From positions 1-45,281 of the forward strand of contig CAZLRH010000026.1 in the NCBI GenBank assembly GCA_964562015.1: DNA of 45,281 bases, given 5' to 3'. This document shows, piece by piece, positions 1 to 7,936 of the stretch. The notes below the pieces were generated by a model. It did no database searches. It worked only from the letters and a program-made list of their open reading frames with translations, and had not been told where the DNA came from. Within the stretch, counting starts at the first letter, position 1. The number at the start of each line of letters is the position of its first letter. The translations under genes and the position numbers were made by a program. The stretch is from CAZLRH01 sp964562015. GTDB lineage: Bacteria > Verrucomicrobiota > Verrucomicrobiia > Opitutales > JABDGR01.

Positions 1-556
1 CCTGGCTCATCATGCGGGCCTGGAGGCCGACGGTGGCGTCGCCCATCTGGCCTTCCAGCTCGACCTTGGAAACGAGCGCGGCGACGGAGTCGAGCACCAC
101 GACGTCGATGGCATTGGAGCGGATCAGCGTTTCGACAATGTTCAGGGCGTCTTCGCCGGATTCCGGCTGGGAGACCATGAGGTTGCCGAGGTCCACGCCC
201 ACGGTCTTGGCGTACTTGGGGTCGAGGGCGTGCTCGACGTCGATGAACACCGCATTGCCGCCCTGGCGCTGGGCCTCGGCGATGACGCTCAAGCAGAGCG
301 TGGTTTTGCCCGAGGACTCCGGGCCGAAAAGTTCGACGATGCGCCCGCGCGGCAGCCCGCCGCAACCGAGGGCGAGGTCAATGGCCACCGAGCCGGTCGA
401 GATGGTCGACACCTTCATCTTCGTGGCGTCGCCCAGGCGCATAATGGTACCGTCGCCGAACTGTTTGTTGATGGCGGAGAGCGCGAGCTCAATGGGGCCG
501 CGACTGGCGAGCGTGTGCTTGGCGGCGGATTCGGTGGCGGAGGATTTGGCGGCCAT
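1..556 (-). CDS. recA: RecA recombinase, N-terminal part (cut by window edge)
   Basis: RecA is the cytosolic ATP-dependent strand-exchange protein of homologous repair and the SOS co-protease. Reading the minus strand from the ATG at 556 gives MAAKSSATES followed by the canonical RecA core: the Walker A motif GPESSGKTT near residue 75, then FIDVEHALDP, the Walker B-type strand VVVLDSVAAL, and a segment ending in ARMMSQ at the window edge. About 185 codons are present, roughly half of the usual 350, so the C-terminal half lies outside. The upstream stretch (557-840) separates it from the secreted paralogue cluster on the same strand and must hold its promoter; I could not fix a LexA-type box there. 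Confidence 0.97.
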   Translation of the reverse strand, partial: MAAKSSATESAAKHTLASRGPIELALSAINKQFGDGTIMRLGDATKMKVSTISTGSVAIDLALGCGGLPRGRIVELFGPESSGKTTLCLSVIAEAQRQGGNAVFIDVEHALDPKYAKTVGVDLGNLMVSQPESGEDALNIVETLIRSNAIDVVVLDSVAALVSKVELEGQMGDATVGLQARMMSQ

Positions 557-840
557 GGGAAGGGAGTGTTTTAGTGTTCGGGTACTTAGTGCTTAGTTGG
601 ACCTGATGAAAAGTTGGCGACAGCAACTTGCAAGCGGTAAACGCTGAAAGGATGTGCCCGCGGACGGTGCCAAGGTCAATCTTGCGAGCGTCTTCCGCGG
701 CAACAAAGGCAGCTTGGGAAAGGCCCCGAGGCTTGGCAAGCCTATAATGCTAATTTGTTCACTACTTTGGTCAAGGGCCTTTTTTGGGGCCGCGATGGGG
801 TCGATTATTCTATCGGACGTCGCGCTGGCGAGGTGGCCTG
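557..840. other. Intergenic region upstream of recA
   Basis: No gene is supported here. Positions 565-596 hold a roughly 32-base sequence resembling one at 12131-12163 between gyrB and gyrA. The rest is the presumed recA promoter and the 3' flank of the first small secreted paralogue. I see no convincing rho-independent terminator. Confidence 0.4.
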
Positions 841-1218
841 CTACGCCTTGCGCACACCGACAAACACGCCGCCCTTGGAGGTCGAGCCGGTGAAGCCCAC
901 GACCGTGCTGCCTTGCTTGAGGAATTTGACGGTCACGCTGACGCCCGGGACGGTGATGCTTACCCCGCCGGTGGAGGAAACGGTGCCGTGGATGACCTGC
1001 TGCTGGTTAAAGCCGCTGCCGACGTAGGTCTGCAACGTCATGGTCATCGCACCCGTGGAGGAAACCACCACGGTGCCGTACTGGGCCTTGCCGTCGGCCT
1101 GATGGTCCATGTAGGCCTCGGTGTACGTCCCGGCGAAAGGACTGGCCGCGTGCACGGCGGAAGTTCCGAGCGCGAGGCTCGCAACGATAATGAAGAACAG
1201 ACGAAGCGGAGATGGCAT
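841..1218 (-). CDS. Small secreted protein, tandem paralogue 1
   Basis: Unrecognised family; 125 residues from the ATG at 1218, chosen because the signal peptide starts there (MPSPLRLFF, hydrophobic run, then AVHAA). The mature part has the hallmarks shared by all neighbours to 4545: FAGTY just after the cleavage site, YGTVVVSSTG, a glycine-rich middle, HGTVSSTGGV, VKFLKQGSTVVGFTGS and a terminal GVFVGVRKA. The alternation of short polar and hydrophobic stretches suggests an all-beta fold. It belongs to the YMDH/GVRK subtype together with the copies at 1772 and 2263. Exported to periplasm or outside is likely; function unknown. Confidence 0.85.
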   Translation of the reverse strand: MPSPLRLFFIIVASLALGTSAVHAASPFAGTYTEAYMDHQADGKAQYGTVVVSSTGAMTMTLQTYVGSGFNQQQVIHGTVSSTGGVSITVPGVSVTVKFLKQGSTVVGFTGSTSKGGVFVGVRKA

Positions 1219-1262
1219 AGTAATGGTCGAGTTAAAGTTAGCCGGCATAGACAAATCCGTGC

Positions 1263-1682
1263 TCACGGTTGGCGCAAGGCGACCACGATGCCGGCCGTGC
1301 CGTCGGACATGTTCGTAAAGGTGCCCTGGAAGCCGAGGACGGCTTGGCCGCTGCTGATGAATTTAAGGTTGAATTTTGCACTGCCGGTCGGCGTGAAGGT
1401 GATGACACCGGCAGTGGAGACAGTGCCGTGGTGCGTTTCGGTGCGTGGAACTTCTTTGCTCAACGAAGCCCCCGCGACATATTCCGTGATCTTGAGCGTG
1501 AGCGCGCCCGTGGCCGCCACCGTGAAAGTGCCATAGCTGGCGGTGCGCGTTTTGACGGGGCCGCTGGTGTGCATGGAGGCCCAGGAATAGGTCCCGGCGA
1601 AGGGATTGGTGGCCGCGTGCACGGCGGAAGTTCCAAGCAAAAAGCCCAGAACGAGGAAAACGCGAGAAAGGAATTTGCGCAT
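1263..1682 (-). CDS. Small secreted protein, tandem paralogue 2
   Basis: 139 residues starting MRKFLSRVFL with a clear signal peptide ending in AVHAA. The mature domain has FAGTYSWASMHTSGPV, then KTRTASYGTFTVAATG, HHGTVSTAGVITF, LKFISSGQAVLGFQGTF and a terminal VVALRQP. It is intermediate between the two subtypes: the SGPxxxR segment and GFQGTF resemble the copies at 2704-4545, while the spacing resembles its upstream neighbour. Separated by 44 bases from paralogue 1 and 89 from paralogue 3, so co-transcription is plausible. Function unknown. Confidence 0.85.
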   Translation of the reverse strand: MRKFLSRVFLVLGFLLGTSAVHAATNPFAGTYSWASMHTSGPVKTRTASYGTFTVAATGALTLKITEYVAGASLSKEVPRTETHHGTVSTAGVITFTPTGSAKFNLKFISSGQAVLGFQGTFTNMSDGTAGIVVALRQP

Positions 1683-1771
1683 GGTGAACGGAGAGTTGAG
1701 GCTTCTCCACTACCAAGCGCACCGCCGGGAGGCAAGGCGGTACCGTCACGCCCGCTTCAGCTTGGGGCTGC

Positions 1772-2155
1772 TCACGAAGGCTTGCGCACGCCGACCATCA
1801 CGCCGCCCTTACCGGTTGAGCCGGTGAAGCCCAGCACGGTGCTGCCTTGCTTGAGGAATTTAATCGCCACCGAGTCCTGGGCGCCCGGAAACTTCACCGC
1901 TCCCGTAGAAGAAACAGTGCCGTGGAGCACCGATTGCTTGTTCAAGTCGTTACCGACGTACGTGACGAGCGTGATGGTCACCGACCCGGTGGTTGAAACG
2001 GCCATCGTGCCATACTGGCCCTGGCCCTGCTTGTCATGGTCCATGTAGGCCATGGTGTATGAGCCGACGAAAGGATTGGCGGCCGCGTGGGCGGCGGGAG
2101 CCCCGAGCCCGAAGCTCAAGGAGGCGATGATGAGTGAAGGAAGAATAGTGCGCAT
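1772..2155 (-). CDS. Small secreted protein, tandem paralogue 3
   Basis: 127 residues from the ATG at 2155 (MRTILPSLII), preferred over the upstream in-frame start because it begins the signal peptide, which ends in AAHAA. Mature part: FVGSYTMAYMDH, YGTMAVSTTGSVTITL, LHGTVSSTGAVKF, KFLKQGSTVLGFTGSTGKGG and GVRKPS at the end. Nearly the same C-terminal pattern as paralogue 1, indicating recent duplication. No cysteines or catalytic motif that I can identify. Confidence 0.85.
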   Translation of the reverse strand: MRTILPSLIIASLSFGLGAPAAHAAANPFVGSYTMAYMDHDKQGQGQYGTMAVSTTGSVTITLVTYVGNDLNKQSVLHGTVSSTGAVKFPGAQDSVAIKFLKQGSTVLGFTGSTGKGGVMVGVRKPS

Positions 2156-2262
2156 GGTGAAAGGAGGGGCCGAGGCGGCTATTATTGCAGGCCCAGGCCG
2201 CGAATTCAAGTTTTCGCTGCCCGCTTCCCTCGGGCGGCCCTCGCGGCTTCGGTCCTTTCCGC

Positions 2263-2643
2263 TTACGTCGGCTTGCGCACGCCGACAAACACGCCGCCGG
2301 GTGCGACCGTCCCCGTGAGACCCAGCACGATGCCGCTTTGCTGGAGAAAATTCACGGTGATCTTGTTTTTGAAGGGAATGGACACCGCTCCCGTCGGGGA
2401 AACGGTGCCGTGGAGCACGAGCTGCTGGCCGAAGCTGCCGCCGACGTAGATTTTGGTCGTGACCGTGATGGCCCCGGTGGACGAGACAGTGAACGTGCCG
2501 TACTCACCGTTGCCATTCGCTTTGTGATCCACGTACACGATGGTGTACGTGCCGGCGTAGGGATTCGTGGCGGCGTGGGCGGCGGAAGCTCCGAGCCCGA
2601 GGCTCAAGGCGAGAAAGCAGAGAAGACGAAGCGGAGAGCTCAT
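2263..2643 (-). CDS. Small secreted protein, tandem paralogue 4
   Basis: 126 residues, MSSPLRLLCFLALSLGLG then AAHAA as the signal-peptidase site. The mature domain reads YAGTYTIVYVDH, YGTFTVSSTGAITV, VLHGTVSPTGAVSI, VNFLQQSGIVLGLTGT and GVFVGVRKPT. It belongs to the GVRK subtype. The regular hydrophobic alternation again suggests beta structure. Function unknown. Confidence 0.85.
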   Translation of the reverse strand: MSSPLRLLCFLALSLGLGASAAHAATNPYAGTYTIVYVDHKANGNGEYGTFTVSSTGAITVTTKIYVGGSFGQQLVLHGTVSPTGAVSIPFKNKITVNFLQQSGIVLGLTGTVAPGGVFVGVRKPT

Positions 2644-2703
2644 ATGGAGAGGAAAGGCTGGTGGTGGAAAGGAAGAGGGTCGGCCGGCGGCGGAAATTCC
2701 GGG

Positions 2704-3132
2704 TTAAGATTGTTTCAACCCCAGGACGAGGCCAGAGTCCGAATTACTGCTGCCCGGTTTCGGCGAAAACGTGCCCTGCAGGCCGGTGACGATGCTGCCG
2801 TTGGTGATAAATTTGACATTCAACACCGACTGCAGATCAGTGAGGGAAAGCTTGCCGTCGGCCGACACACTGCCGTGCAGCGTATGGGTTTTGCCGATGG
2901 GATCGATCTTGGTGTTGCCGGTGACCTGCCGCGTCACCGTGATGGAAACACTGCCGGTACTGCTGACTGTGCAAGTGCCCGAGGAGGCGTCACGGTTGTT
3001 GGCGGAACCGCCGGTGTTCATGACGACGAAGAAATACTTGCCGGCGTAAGGCGAGGTGGCGGCGCGGGCCGCAGAAGCCCCGAGCCCGAGGCTCAAGGCG
3101 ATTAACAAGAAAGGCAGGAAACGGGTGCGCAT
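2704..3132 (-). CDS. Small secreted protein, tandem paralogue 5
   Basis: 142 residues with the signal peptide MRTRFLPFLLIALSLGLG...AARAA. It represents the second subtype: YAGKYFFVVMNTGG, RDASSGTCTVSSTGSVSI, LHGSVSADGKLSLTD, VKFITNGSIVTGLQGTF, then a PKPGSSNSDSG linker and the terminal LGLKQS. This linker and ending are shared with paralogues 6 and 7. Function unknown. Confidence 0.85.
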   Translation of the reverse strand: MRTRFLPFLLIALSLGLGASAARAATSPYAGKYFFVVMNTGGSANNRDASSGTCTVSSTGSVSITVTRQVTGNTKIDPIGKTHTLHGSVSADGKLSLTDLQSVLNVKFITNGSIVTGLQGTFSPKPGSSNSDSGLVLGLKQS

Positions 3133-3225
3133 GGGAAGGAATGGGTTGAGGGATGCAACCTATCAGACTCCGGCACCGGAGACAAGTTTCCCCGGGACAC
3201 TTATCGGGCAATGGCACAGACGCGT

Positions 3226-4038
3226 TTACGGCTGCTTTAGGCCTATGAGGATGCCGCTGTCGTCAGAATTTATCGAGCCTTTGGGCTTAAAGGTGCCTTG
3301 TAGGCCGACTACAGCAGAACCGCTCTTTACGAAATGGACGCTGAAGATGTGAGAGGCGCTGCCCGTGAGAGTAGCCACTCCCGCCGCTGAAACTTTGGCC
3401 GTTCGGACCCCGATTTTGTCAATCTCCGTACCTCCTGAGTGGTCGCCGGAGACGGCCTCCTTGCCCCTCAGGGTGATGGTGCCGGTGGCCGACACTTTGA
3501 CGGTTCCAAAAATGGCATCCCGGCTGCCGGTTGGTCCGGAGGTACTTAAAAAGAGGTAGGAATAATTGCCAGCGTAATCAGAAATATTGCCCGACTGCGG
3601 CGCGGAAAGGCTCTGCGCAAGGCCCATGAAGATGCCACTGATCGAATCATCCGAACCGGGGCCGGGCTTGAAGGTGCCCTGCAAGCCGATGACCGTCGAA
3701 CCGCTCTTGACGAAATTGAGGTTGTCAATTTCTGACATTTTACTTAAAATCGTGACAACGCCCGATGACGAAACATGGCCCGACTGGACCATGGTTTTGC
3801 CCAAGCCGGGGTCCTTGGTGGCGCCGGAGATTACTTTTTTCATTGTCAGGGTCAGCGTGCCGCTGGTCTTCACGATGACCTTGCCATAAAAGGCGAAACG
3901 GTCGCTCACCTTGCCGGCCGTGCCCACCACGGCGCAAGAATAAGTGCCTGCATAGTCGGCAGTTGCGGCGTGAGCGGCGAAAGCGCCAAACTTCAGGCCG
4001 AGGACAAGCAAGAACGCAAAGACAAAACGATTACACAT
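3226..4038 (-). CDS. Secreted two-domain version of the tandem paralogue family
   Basis: 270 residues from MCNRFVFAFL at 4038, the start that begins the signal peptide (cleavage after AAHAA). Two copies of the family domain follow each other: YAGTYSCAVVGTAG...GLQGTFKPGPGSDDSISG, then YAGNYSYLFLSTSGP...GLQGTFKPKGSINSDDSG ending LIGLKQP. The joint is LGLAQ-like (MGLAQSLSAPQSGN), so the gene looks like an in-frame fusion of two neighbours. Base composition is slightly more AT-rich than flanking copies. Function unknown. Confidence 0.85.
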   Translation of the reverse strand: MCNRFVFAFLLVLGLKFGAFAAHAATADYAGTYSCAVVGTAGKVSDRFAFYGKVIVKTSGTLTLTMKKVISGATKDPGLGKTMVQSGHVSSSGVVTILSKMSEIDNLNFVKSGSTVIGLQGTFKPGPGSDDSISGIFMGLAQSLSAPQSGNISDYAGNYSYLFLSTSGPTGSRDAIFGTVKVSATGTITLRGKEAVSGDHSGGTEIDKIGVRTAKVSAAGVATLTGSASHIFSVHFVKSGSAVVGLQGTFKPKGSINSDDSGILIGLKQP

Positions 4039-4128
4039 AGGAAAGTGTGGGTTGACTTGACCTTCACTAATTAAATCTCGCAACGACGACAAGTTTTTAC
4101 GTCCAGCGCTCCCATTTTCATCGCCCGT

Positions 4129-4545
4129 TTATGGCTGTTTCAAGCCCAGCAAAATGCCGCTGTTGGAATTGTCGCCGCCGGGCTTGGGGGTGAAGGTACC
4201 CTGAAGGCCCGTCACGGTGGTGCCGCTCTTGGTGAATTTCACGTTGATGATGGAATCGGTGCCGGTGAGATTGAGCACGCCGGTAGTGGAAACACTGCCG
4301 TGGAGAACCTGGGTCTGGCCAATGCCAGTGGTGCTGCCGCGCACTTCCCTGGTGAGGTTGATCGTCACGCTGCCGGCACTGCTGACGGTGCAGGTGCCAT
4401 AGAGCGCGTCGCGGCTCTGCGTTGGCCCGCTCGTGCCCATGACGACGAGCGCATACTTGCCAGCGTAGGCGGAAGTTGCGGCATGGGCCGCAGTGGCGCT
4501 GAGCCCGAGGGCCAGGAGAAGGAGGGATAAAAAGCGGAGTTTCAT
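4129..4545 (-). CDS. Small secreted protein, tandem paralogue 7
   Basis: 138 residues from MKLRFLSLLLLALGL at 4545, preferred over the upstream start because the signal peptide (ending AAHAA) starts here. Mature part: YAGKYALVVMGTSGP, SRDALYGTCTVSSAG, LHGSVSTTGVLNLTG, VKFTKSGTTVTGLQGTF, PKPGGDNSNSGILLGLKQP. It is the first gene of the tandem row in transcription direction, so a promoter for the cluster may lie between here and 4620. Confidence 0.85.
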   Translation of the reverse strand: MKLRFLSLLLLALGLSATAAHAATSAYAGKYALVVMGTSGPTQSRDALYGTCTVSSAGSVTINLTREVRGSTTGIGQTQVLHGSVSTTGVLNLTGTDSIINVKFTKSGTTVTGLQGTFTPKPGGDNSNSGILLGLKQP

Positions 4546-4665
4546 GGAGATCAGTGGTGGTGGAGCTTTAGGTAAATTCATCTAGGTTGACACGCATCGG
4601 AGCACAAGTGTTTCCCGAGGGTGACAGACTTGACCTCGCAGCGTCGTAAGACTACGGCAGGAGCC

Positions 4666-4977
4666 ATGCCTTCGGTCACCGTCAAATTGCCCGCGACCAT
4701 CAACCGGAAATTGCGCACGGCGGCCCGTCGCCGCGGAGTAAGCCTGTCCGCCGTTACCCGGCGCGCCTTGGAGCGGGAATTGACTGTGCCCGAGCCCGAT
4801 TTTGCCACCTTGGCCAAACCCTATCTCGGTATGTTCCATGGGCCGCGCGACCTCAGCACCCGGGAGCGAAATTGGGACGAGGAAATCCGGGCGCGGGTCA
4901 AAGCCGTGGATGCGGGCCAGACGACTGGGATTCCCTGCGAAGTCGTCAAAAAAGAAATGGCGGCGAGGTTTGGCTGA
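4666..4977 (+). CDS. Ribbon-helix-helix type antitoxin
   Basis: 103 residues beginning MPSVTVKLPATINRKLRTAA, which reads as an N-terminal beta strand followed by helices (RRRGVSLSAVTRRALERE), the pattern of ribbon-helix-helix DNA-binding antitoxins. The ATG at 4666 has AGGAG directly upstream; an in-frame GTG at 4621 is an alternative. Its TGA overlaps the start of the downstream ParE-like reading frame, the usual antitoxin-toxin arrangement. RHH antitoxins bind their toxin and autoregulate the operon. Here the toxin is broken (next entry), so the gene may be a leftover or act in trans. Confidence 0.7.
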   Translation: MPSVTVKLPATINRKLRTAARRRGVSLSAVTRRALERELTVPEPDFATLAKPYLGMFHGPRDLSTRERNWDEEIRARVKAVDAGQTTGIPCEVVKKEMAARFG

Positions 4978-5280
4978 TGAAAATTCAGTTTTTACCTCCA
5001 GCCCGGGCGGAACTGGTTCAGGCCGCGGCGTTTTACGACGAGCAACAACGCGGCTTGGGCTGGCGCTTTTGGGAGGAAGTTGACGAGCACCTCCGCTGAA
5101 TCACGCAGAATCCGGTAGTTCCACGGTTGCGTGCAGGCGGTTATCGCCGGGTGAATCGCCGTACGTTTCCGTATTATCTGGCTTATATTTCTCGCGGGGG
5201 ATGCTCTATGGGTGCTGGCGTTGGCCGGTGGTCGGCGCGAGCCGGAATACTGGACGGAGCGAATAAAAGCTATGGATTGA
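4977..5280 (+). pseudogene. Broken ParE/RelE-family toxin
   Basis: The frame opens with MKIQFLPPARAELVQAAAFY and EEVDEHLR, typical of a ParE/RelE toxin N-terminus, then hits TGA at 5097. The same frame goes on with ITQNPVVPRLRAGG and RRTFPYYLAYI, the usual toxin core. A further shift near 5190 moves the C-terminal WVLALAGGRREPEYW into another frame, ending at the TGA at 5280. One premature stop plus one frameshift in an otherwise recognisable toxin mark it as a pseudogene, unless both are sequencing errors. Confidence 0.75.
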
Positions 5281-5571
5281 AGGCCGGTCGCTCTCCTAGA
5301 TGGGGCTTTCTTCCAAAAGCTCGAAATGTGCGCGATAAGTGTAAAATGAAATGCCGTGGCTAACCGACACCGCATGCGGGTTGAAGCGGGAAATTCACCT
5401 AGGCGTGCGAAGCACCTGGCAAGGTGCGGGTTATACCCCAATGACGACTTTGGAATTTTGGCTTACCTTACGCCACTGCAAATGAAGCGTTACCCGCTTT
5501 CTGCCGCCGCCCTTTCGCCGAACTCTCTAGACCCGCCAGCACCCTAAATAACAACCATGGAAAGCAATTTT

Positions 5572-6123
5572 ATGAAACAAACGCACCTCTCTCTCCGCCT
5601 GCTTGGGCTGGCTGCCGCCCTGACGCTGGCGGCCGCCGTCGGCTGCCAGTCCTCGAACAATGATGCCTCGCTGAGCCACCCCGACACCACGGGGGCCAGT
5701 CTCGTGGGCATGAAGACCTTCAGCCTGGTCAGCCCGACCGGTGACAGCCCGAATCTGATGACCGGCAACCTTACCTACACCCAGGCCGCCTTGCATGCGA
5801 TTCAAGGCGAGCTCGAAGCCAAGGGCTACATGTACCAATCGGCACCCTCGGCGGATTTCATGGTCGCGGTCACTTGGGAATATGGCATCGTCCAAGGAGC
5901 GCAGCCAGCGACTCCGACCACGGGTTCCGACGGCAAAGCAGTGGTGGCGGAGAATATTTCCATTTCCGTGGCGGCGCAGAAGTCCAACACGCATAACCTC
6001 CTCTGGCGGAGCCCGCCGGTGGCCTCACAACCCCGCAGCAGTTTGACAGAGCGCACGGCCGCGGATTTTGCGCGGACCGCCGTGCAAACCTTCCCGCCCT
6101 ACGCGCCGAACAAGGCACAGTAG
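5572..6123 (+). CDS. Lipoprotein, DUF4136-like, paralogue A
   Basis: 183 residues from the ATG at 5572 (MKQTHLSLRLLGL); an in-frame start at 5557 is possible. A lipobox AAVGC gives a lipid-anchored cysteine around residue 25. The mature domain has MKTFSLVSPTGDSPNL, then an ALHAIQGELEAKGYMYQ helix and ADFMVAVTWEYG, a pattern resembling DUF4136 lipoproteins. Probably envelope-anchored; function unknown. It is followed by a close paralogue at 6364, so the pair arose by local duplication. Confidence 0.75.
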   Translation: MKQTHLSLRLLGLAAALTLAAAVGCQSSNNDASLSHPDTTGASLVGMKTFSLVSPTGDSPNLMTGNLTYTQAALHAIQGELEAKGYMYQSAPSADFMVAVTWEYGIVQGAQPATPTTGSDGKAVVAENISISVAAQKSNTHNLLWRSPPVASQPRSSLTERTAADFARTAVQTFPPYAPNKAQ

Positions 6124-6363
6124 CGCAAAAAGGTCGGGGTGGAAAAACGGCGGGGTGGGGTCTTGAACAAGATGAGGGGTGCAAGCCTCCCTGAGCCGGT
6201 GCAGCGGCCTTGGTCCCGTGTGGCTGGGATGCTCGAACTGGGCCTGAAGGGGAAACCAGCTACGCTATTGCCCAACGCAGCAGTACCCGCTACGGTGGGG
6301 CTGATTGGCCCGGTCGCTTCCTCCCGCAGCGCAAATAAATGCCTTGGTGGAAACGGTGATTTT

Positions 6364-6894
6364 ATGACCAGAAAAAACTTATCGCCCCTGTTCCTTGGGC
6401 TGGTGCTCCCCTGGGTGCTGGCGCTCGCCGGTTGCGGTGCCTCCCTCAATGACCCATCGACGGATCACCCCGACACCACGGGGGCCCGGCTCGGCGGCAT
6501 GAAGACCTTCAGCCTCGCCACGCCGATGGGCGACAGCCCGAATTTAATGACCGGCAACCTCACCTACACGCAGGCTGCCCTGCATGGGATACAGAGCGAG
6601 TTGGAAGCCAAGGGCTACATGTACCAATCGGCGGCCTCGGCGGATTTCATGATCTCGGTGACTTGGGAATACGGCCTCGGCCAGGGGGCGCCGCCGGTGC
6701 CCGCCACGACCGCGGCCGGCGGCAACAATGCGTCCCCGGAATACATTACCATTTCCGTCGCGGCCCGCAACGGCACCACCCACACCCTCCTTTGGCTCAG
6801 TCCGCCGGTGGCCACGATGCCAAGAAATAGCCTAACCGAGGCCACAGCGGCGGATATCGCCCGGCGGGCGGTAAAGACCTTTCCGCATTATTAA
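6364..6894 (+). CDS. Lipoprotein, DUF4136-like, paralogue B
   Basis: 176 residues from the ATG at 6364, which begins the signal peptide MTRKNLSPLFLGL and the lipobox LALAGC. The reading frame is open upstream to 6139 but that part has no signal features. The body matches the gene at 5572 almost segment for segment (HPDTTGARLGGMKTFSLA, GDSPNLMTGNLTYTQAAL, SADFMISVTWEYG) and diverges mostly in the Gly/Ala/Pro-rich loop after VTWEYG. Same inferred location as its twin; function unknown. Confidence 0.75.
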   Translation: MTRKNLSPLFLGLVLPWVLALAGCGASLNDPSTDHPDTTGARLGGMKTFSLATPMGDSPNLMTGNLTYTQAALHGIQSELEAKGYMYQSAASADFMISVTWEYGLGQGAPPVPATTAAGGNNASPEYITISVAARNGTTHTLLWLSPPVATMPRNSLTEATAADIARRAVKTFPHY

Positions 6895-7024
6895 AATTTA
6901 TTTTGTACCTGAAGTTGGGTCGAGACCAATCGAGACCAGGCGGGACGCTACCTTCGCTGATGCTCGCTCATCCCAGGTGCTTCAACAGGTCTTCACCAAG
7001 CATGCCCAAATCGTTGGCGGGTAA

Positions 7025-7137
7025 TGTCTTAATTTGAAACGGCGCGCTGAGGGCAGCGCGCCCTACCTAAAGTATCTTCTTGGGGTAGGGGCGGGCTGCC
7101 CTCAGCCCGCCGTCTTGTTTTTGGTGAAATTAAGACA
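7025..7137. repeat. Intergenic hairpin repeat with short terminal inverted repeats
   Basis: Two GC-rich arms, 7040-7066 and 7085-7112, are near-perfect inverted copies built on a GGCGCGCTGAGGGCAGC-like core. They are bounded by an 11-base inverted pair (TGTCTTAATTT at 7025, AAATTAAGACA at 7127). No coding potential. The design matches the element in the tRNA array at 43498-43654, though its terminal repeats and arm sequence differ. Probably a small non-autonomous element or REP-like hairpin. Confidence 0.65.
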
Positions 7138-7208
7138 CCACCCGTTGGCGCGGGGGACGGGAGGGAAGCTCGTCAGCAGGGATTCGTCGCTTTTTGAAAT
7201 CCTTCAAC

Positions 7209-7300
7209 AACCACGGATATCACGGATGACACGGATAAAAATGGCGAAACCAGCAACCTTCTATGGCAGGAAATCCGTGCTATCTGTGTTATCCGTGGTT
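7209..7300. repeat. Palindromic repeat of the ATCCGTG type
   Basis: Arms at 7209-7236 and 7273-7300 are imperfect inverted copies built from CACGGAT units, with a 36-base loop. The RNA would form a long hairpin on either strand. It sits between the second lipoprotein and the VOC gene in a stretch (6895-7458) with no other supported gene. Confidence 0.6.
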
Positions 7301-7458
7301 TGGTTTTTGAACAACGAGCGAAGATAGGCGGAAATTAGCGGTCCTTTGCGTCGGTGCATTTAGATCTCGGATCCTCCCCTGTCCGCATGAGTCTTGGGCA
7401 ATCGAAACTTGCCTTGCGGGTTTTCTTGGATGTTTTTGAGGGTCGAAATACGCACCGC

Positions 7459-7836
7459 ATGAAACCGATCCCCGAAAACTACCAGCACGTCATGCCCTAC
7501 CTGGTGGTCGCGGGCGCGGCGGATTTTATCGAGTTCGCGAAAAAGGTTTTCGACGCGCGGGAAACCTACCGCGTCATGCGCGACCCGACAACGATCCAGC
7601 ACGCCGAAGTGATGATTGCCCAAAGCACGGTGATGGTCGCCGACCGCACGCCGCAGTTCGCGGAGCAACCGGCGGGCCTCTTTGTTTATGTGGACGACGC
7701 GGACAAACGCTATGCGATGGCCCTGGCCGCTGGCGCGAAATCCCTCATGCCGCCCGCCGACCAAACCTACGGCCGCAGTTGCGGGGTGAAGGATGCCTGG
7801 GGCAACACCTGGTGGATTACGACGCCGAAGGACTGA
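7459..7836 (+). CDS. VOC (glyoxalase/bleomycin resistance) family protein
   Basis: 125 residues from the ATG at 7459 (MKPIPENYQHVMPYLVV). One vicinal-oxygen-chelate-type domain: the opening VMPYLVVAGAADFIEFAKKVFDA is the usual first beta-alpha unit, and the end SCGVKDAWGNTWWI is the typical last strand pair of PhnB-like members. Such proteins bind a metal and act on small molecules or are mere binders; substrate cannot be told. The reading frame is open upstream to 7354 without conserved sequence, so the internal ATG was chosen. Confidence 0.8.
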   Translation: MKPIPENYQHVMPYLVVAGAADFIEFAKKVFDARETYRVMRDPTTIQHAEVMIAQSTVMVADRTPQFAEQPAGLFVYVDDADKRYAMALAAGAKSLMPPADQTYGRSCGVKDAWGNTWWITTPKD

Positions 7837-7855
7837 GCGTGGGAGGAAGTGCGCA

Positions 7856-7931
7856 ACCGCAGATGACGCAGAGGTGCGCAGATGTTTAGGACAAAATCCC
7901 GGTTTCACTAAAATCTGCGCGCGCGGTTACA
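7856..7931. repeat. Inverted repeat of the ACCGCAGATG type
   Basis: A CGCAGATG-rich arm at 7856-7886 and its partial inverse ending in GCGCGGTTAC at 7931 form a hairpin between the convergent VOC and epimerase genes. Related units occur at 14770-14850. It could serve as a bidirectional transcription stop. Confidence 0.5.
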
Positions 7932-7936
7932 CGTCC

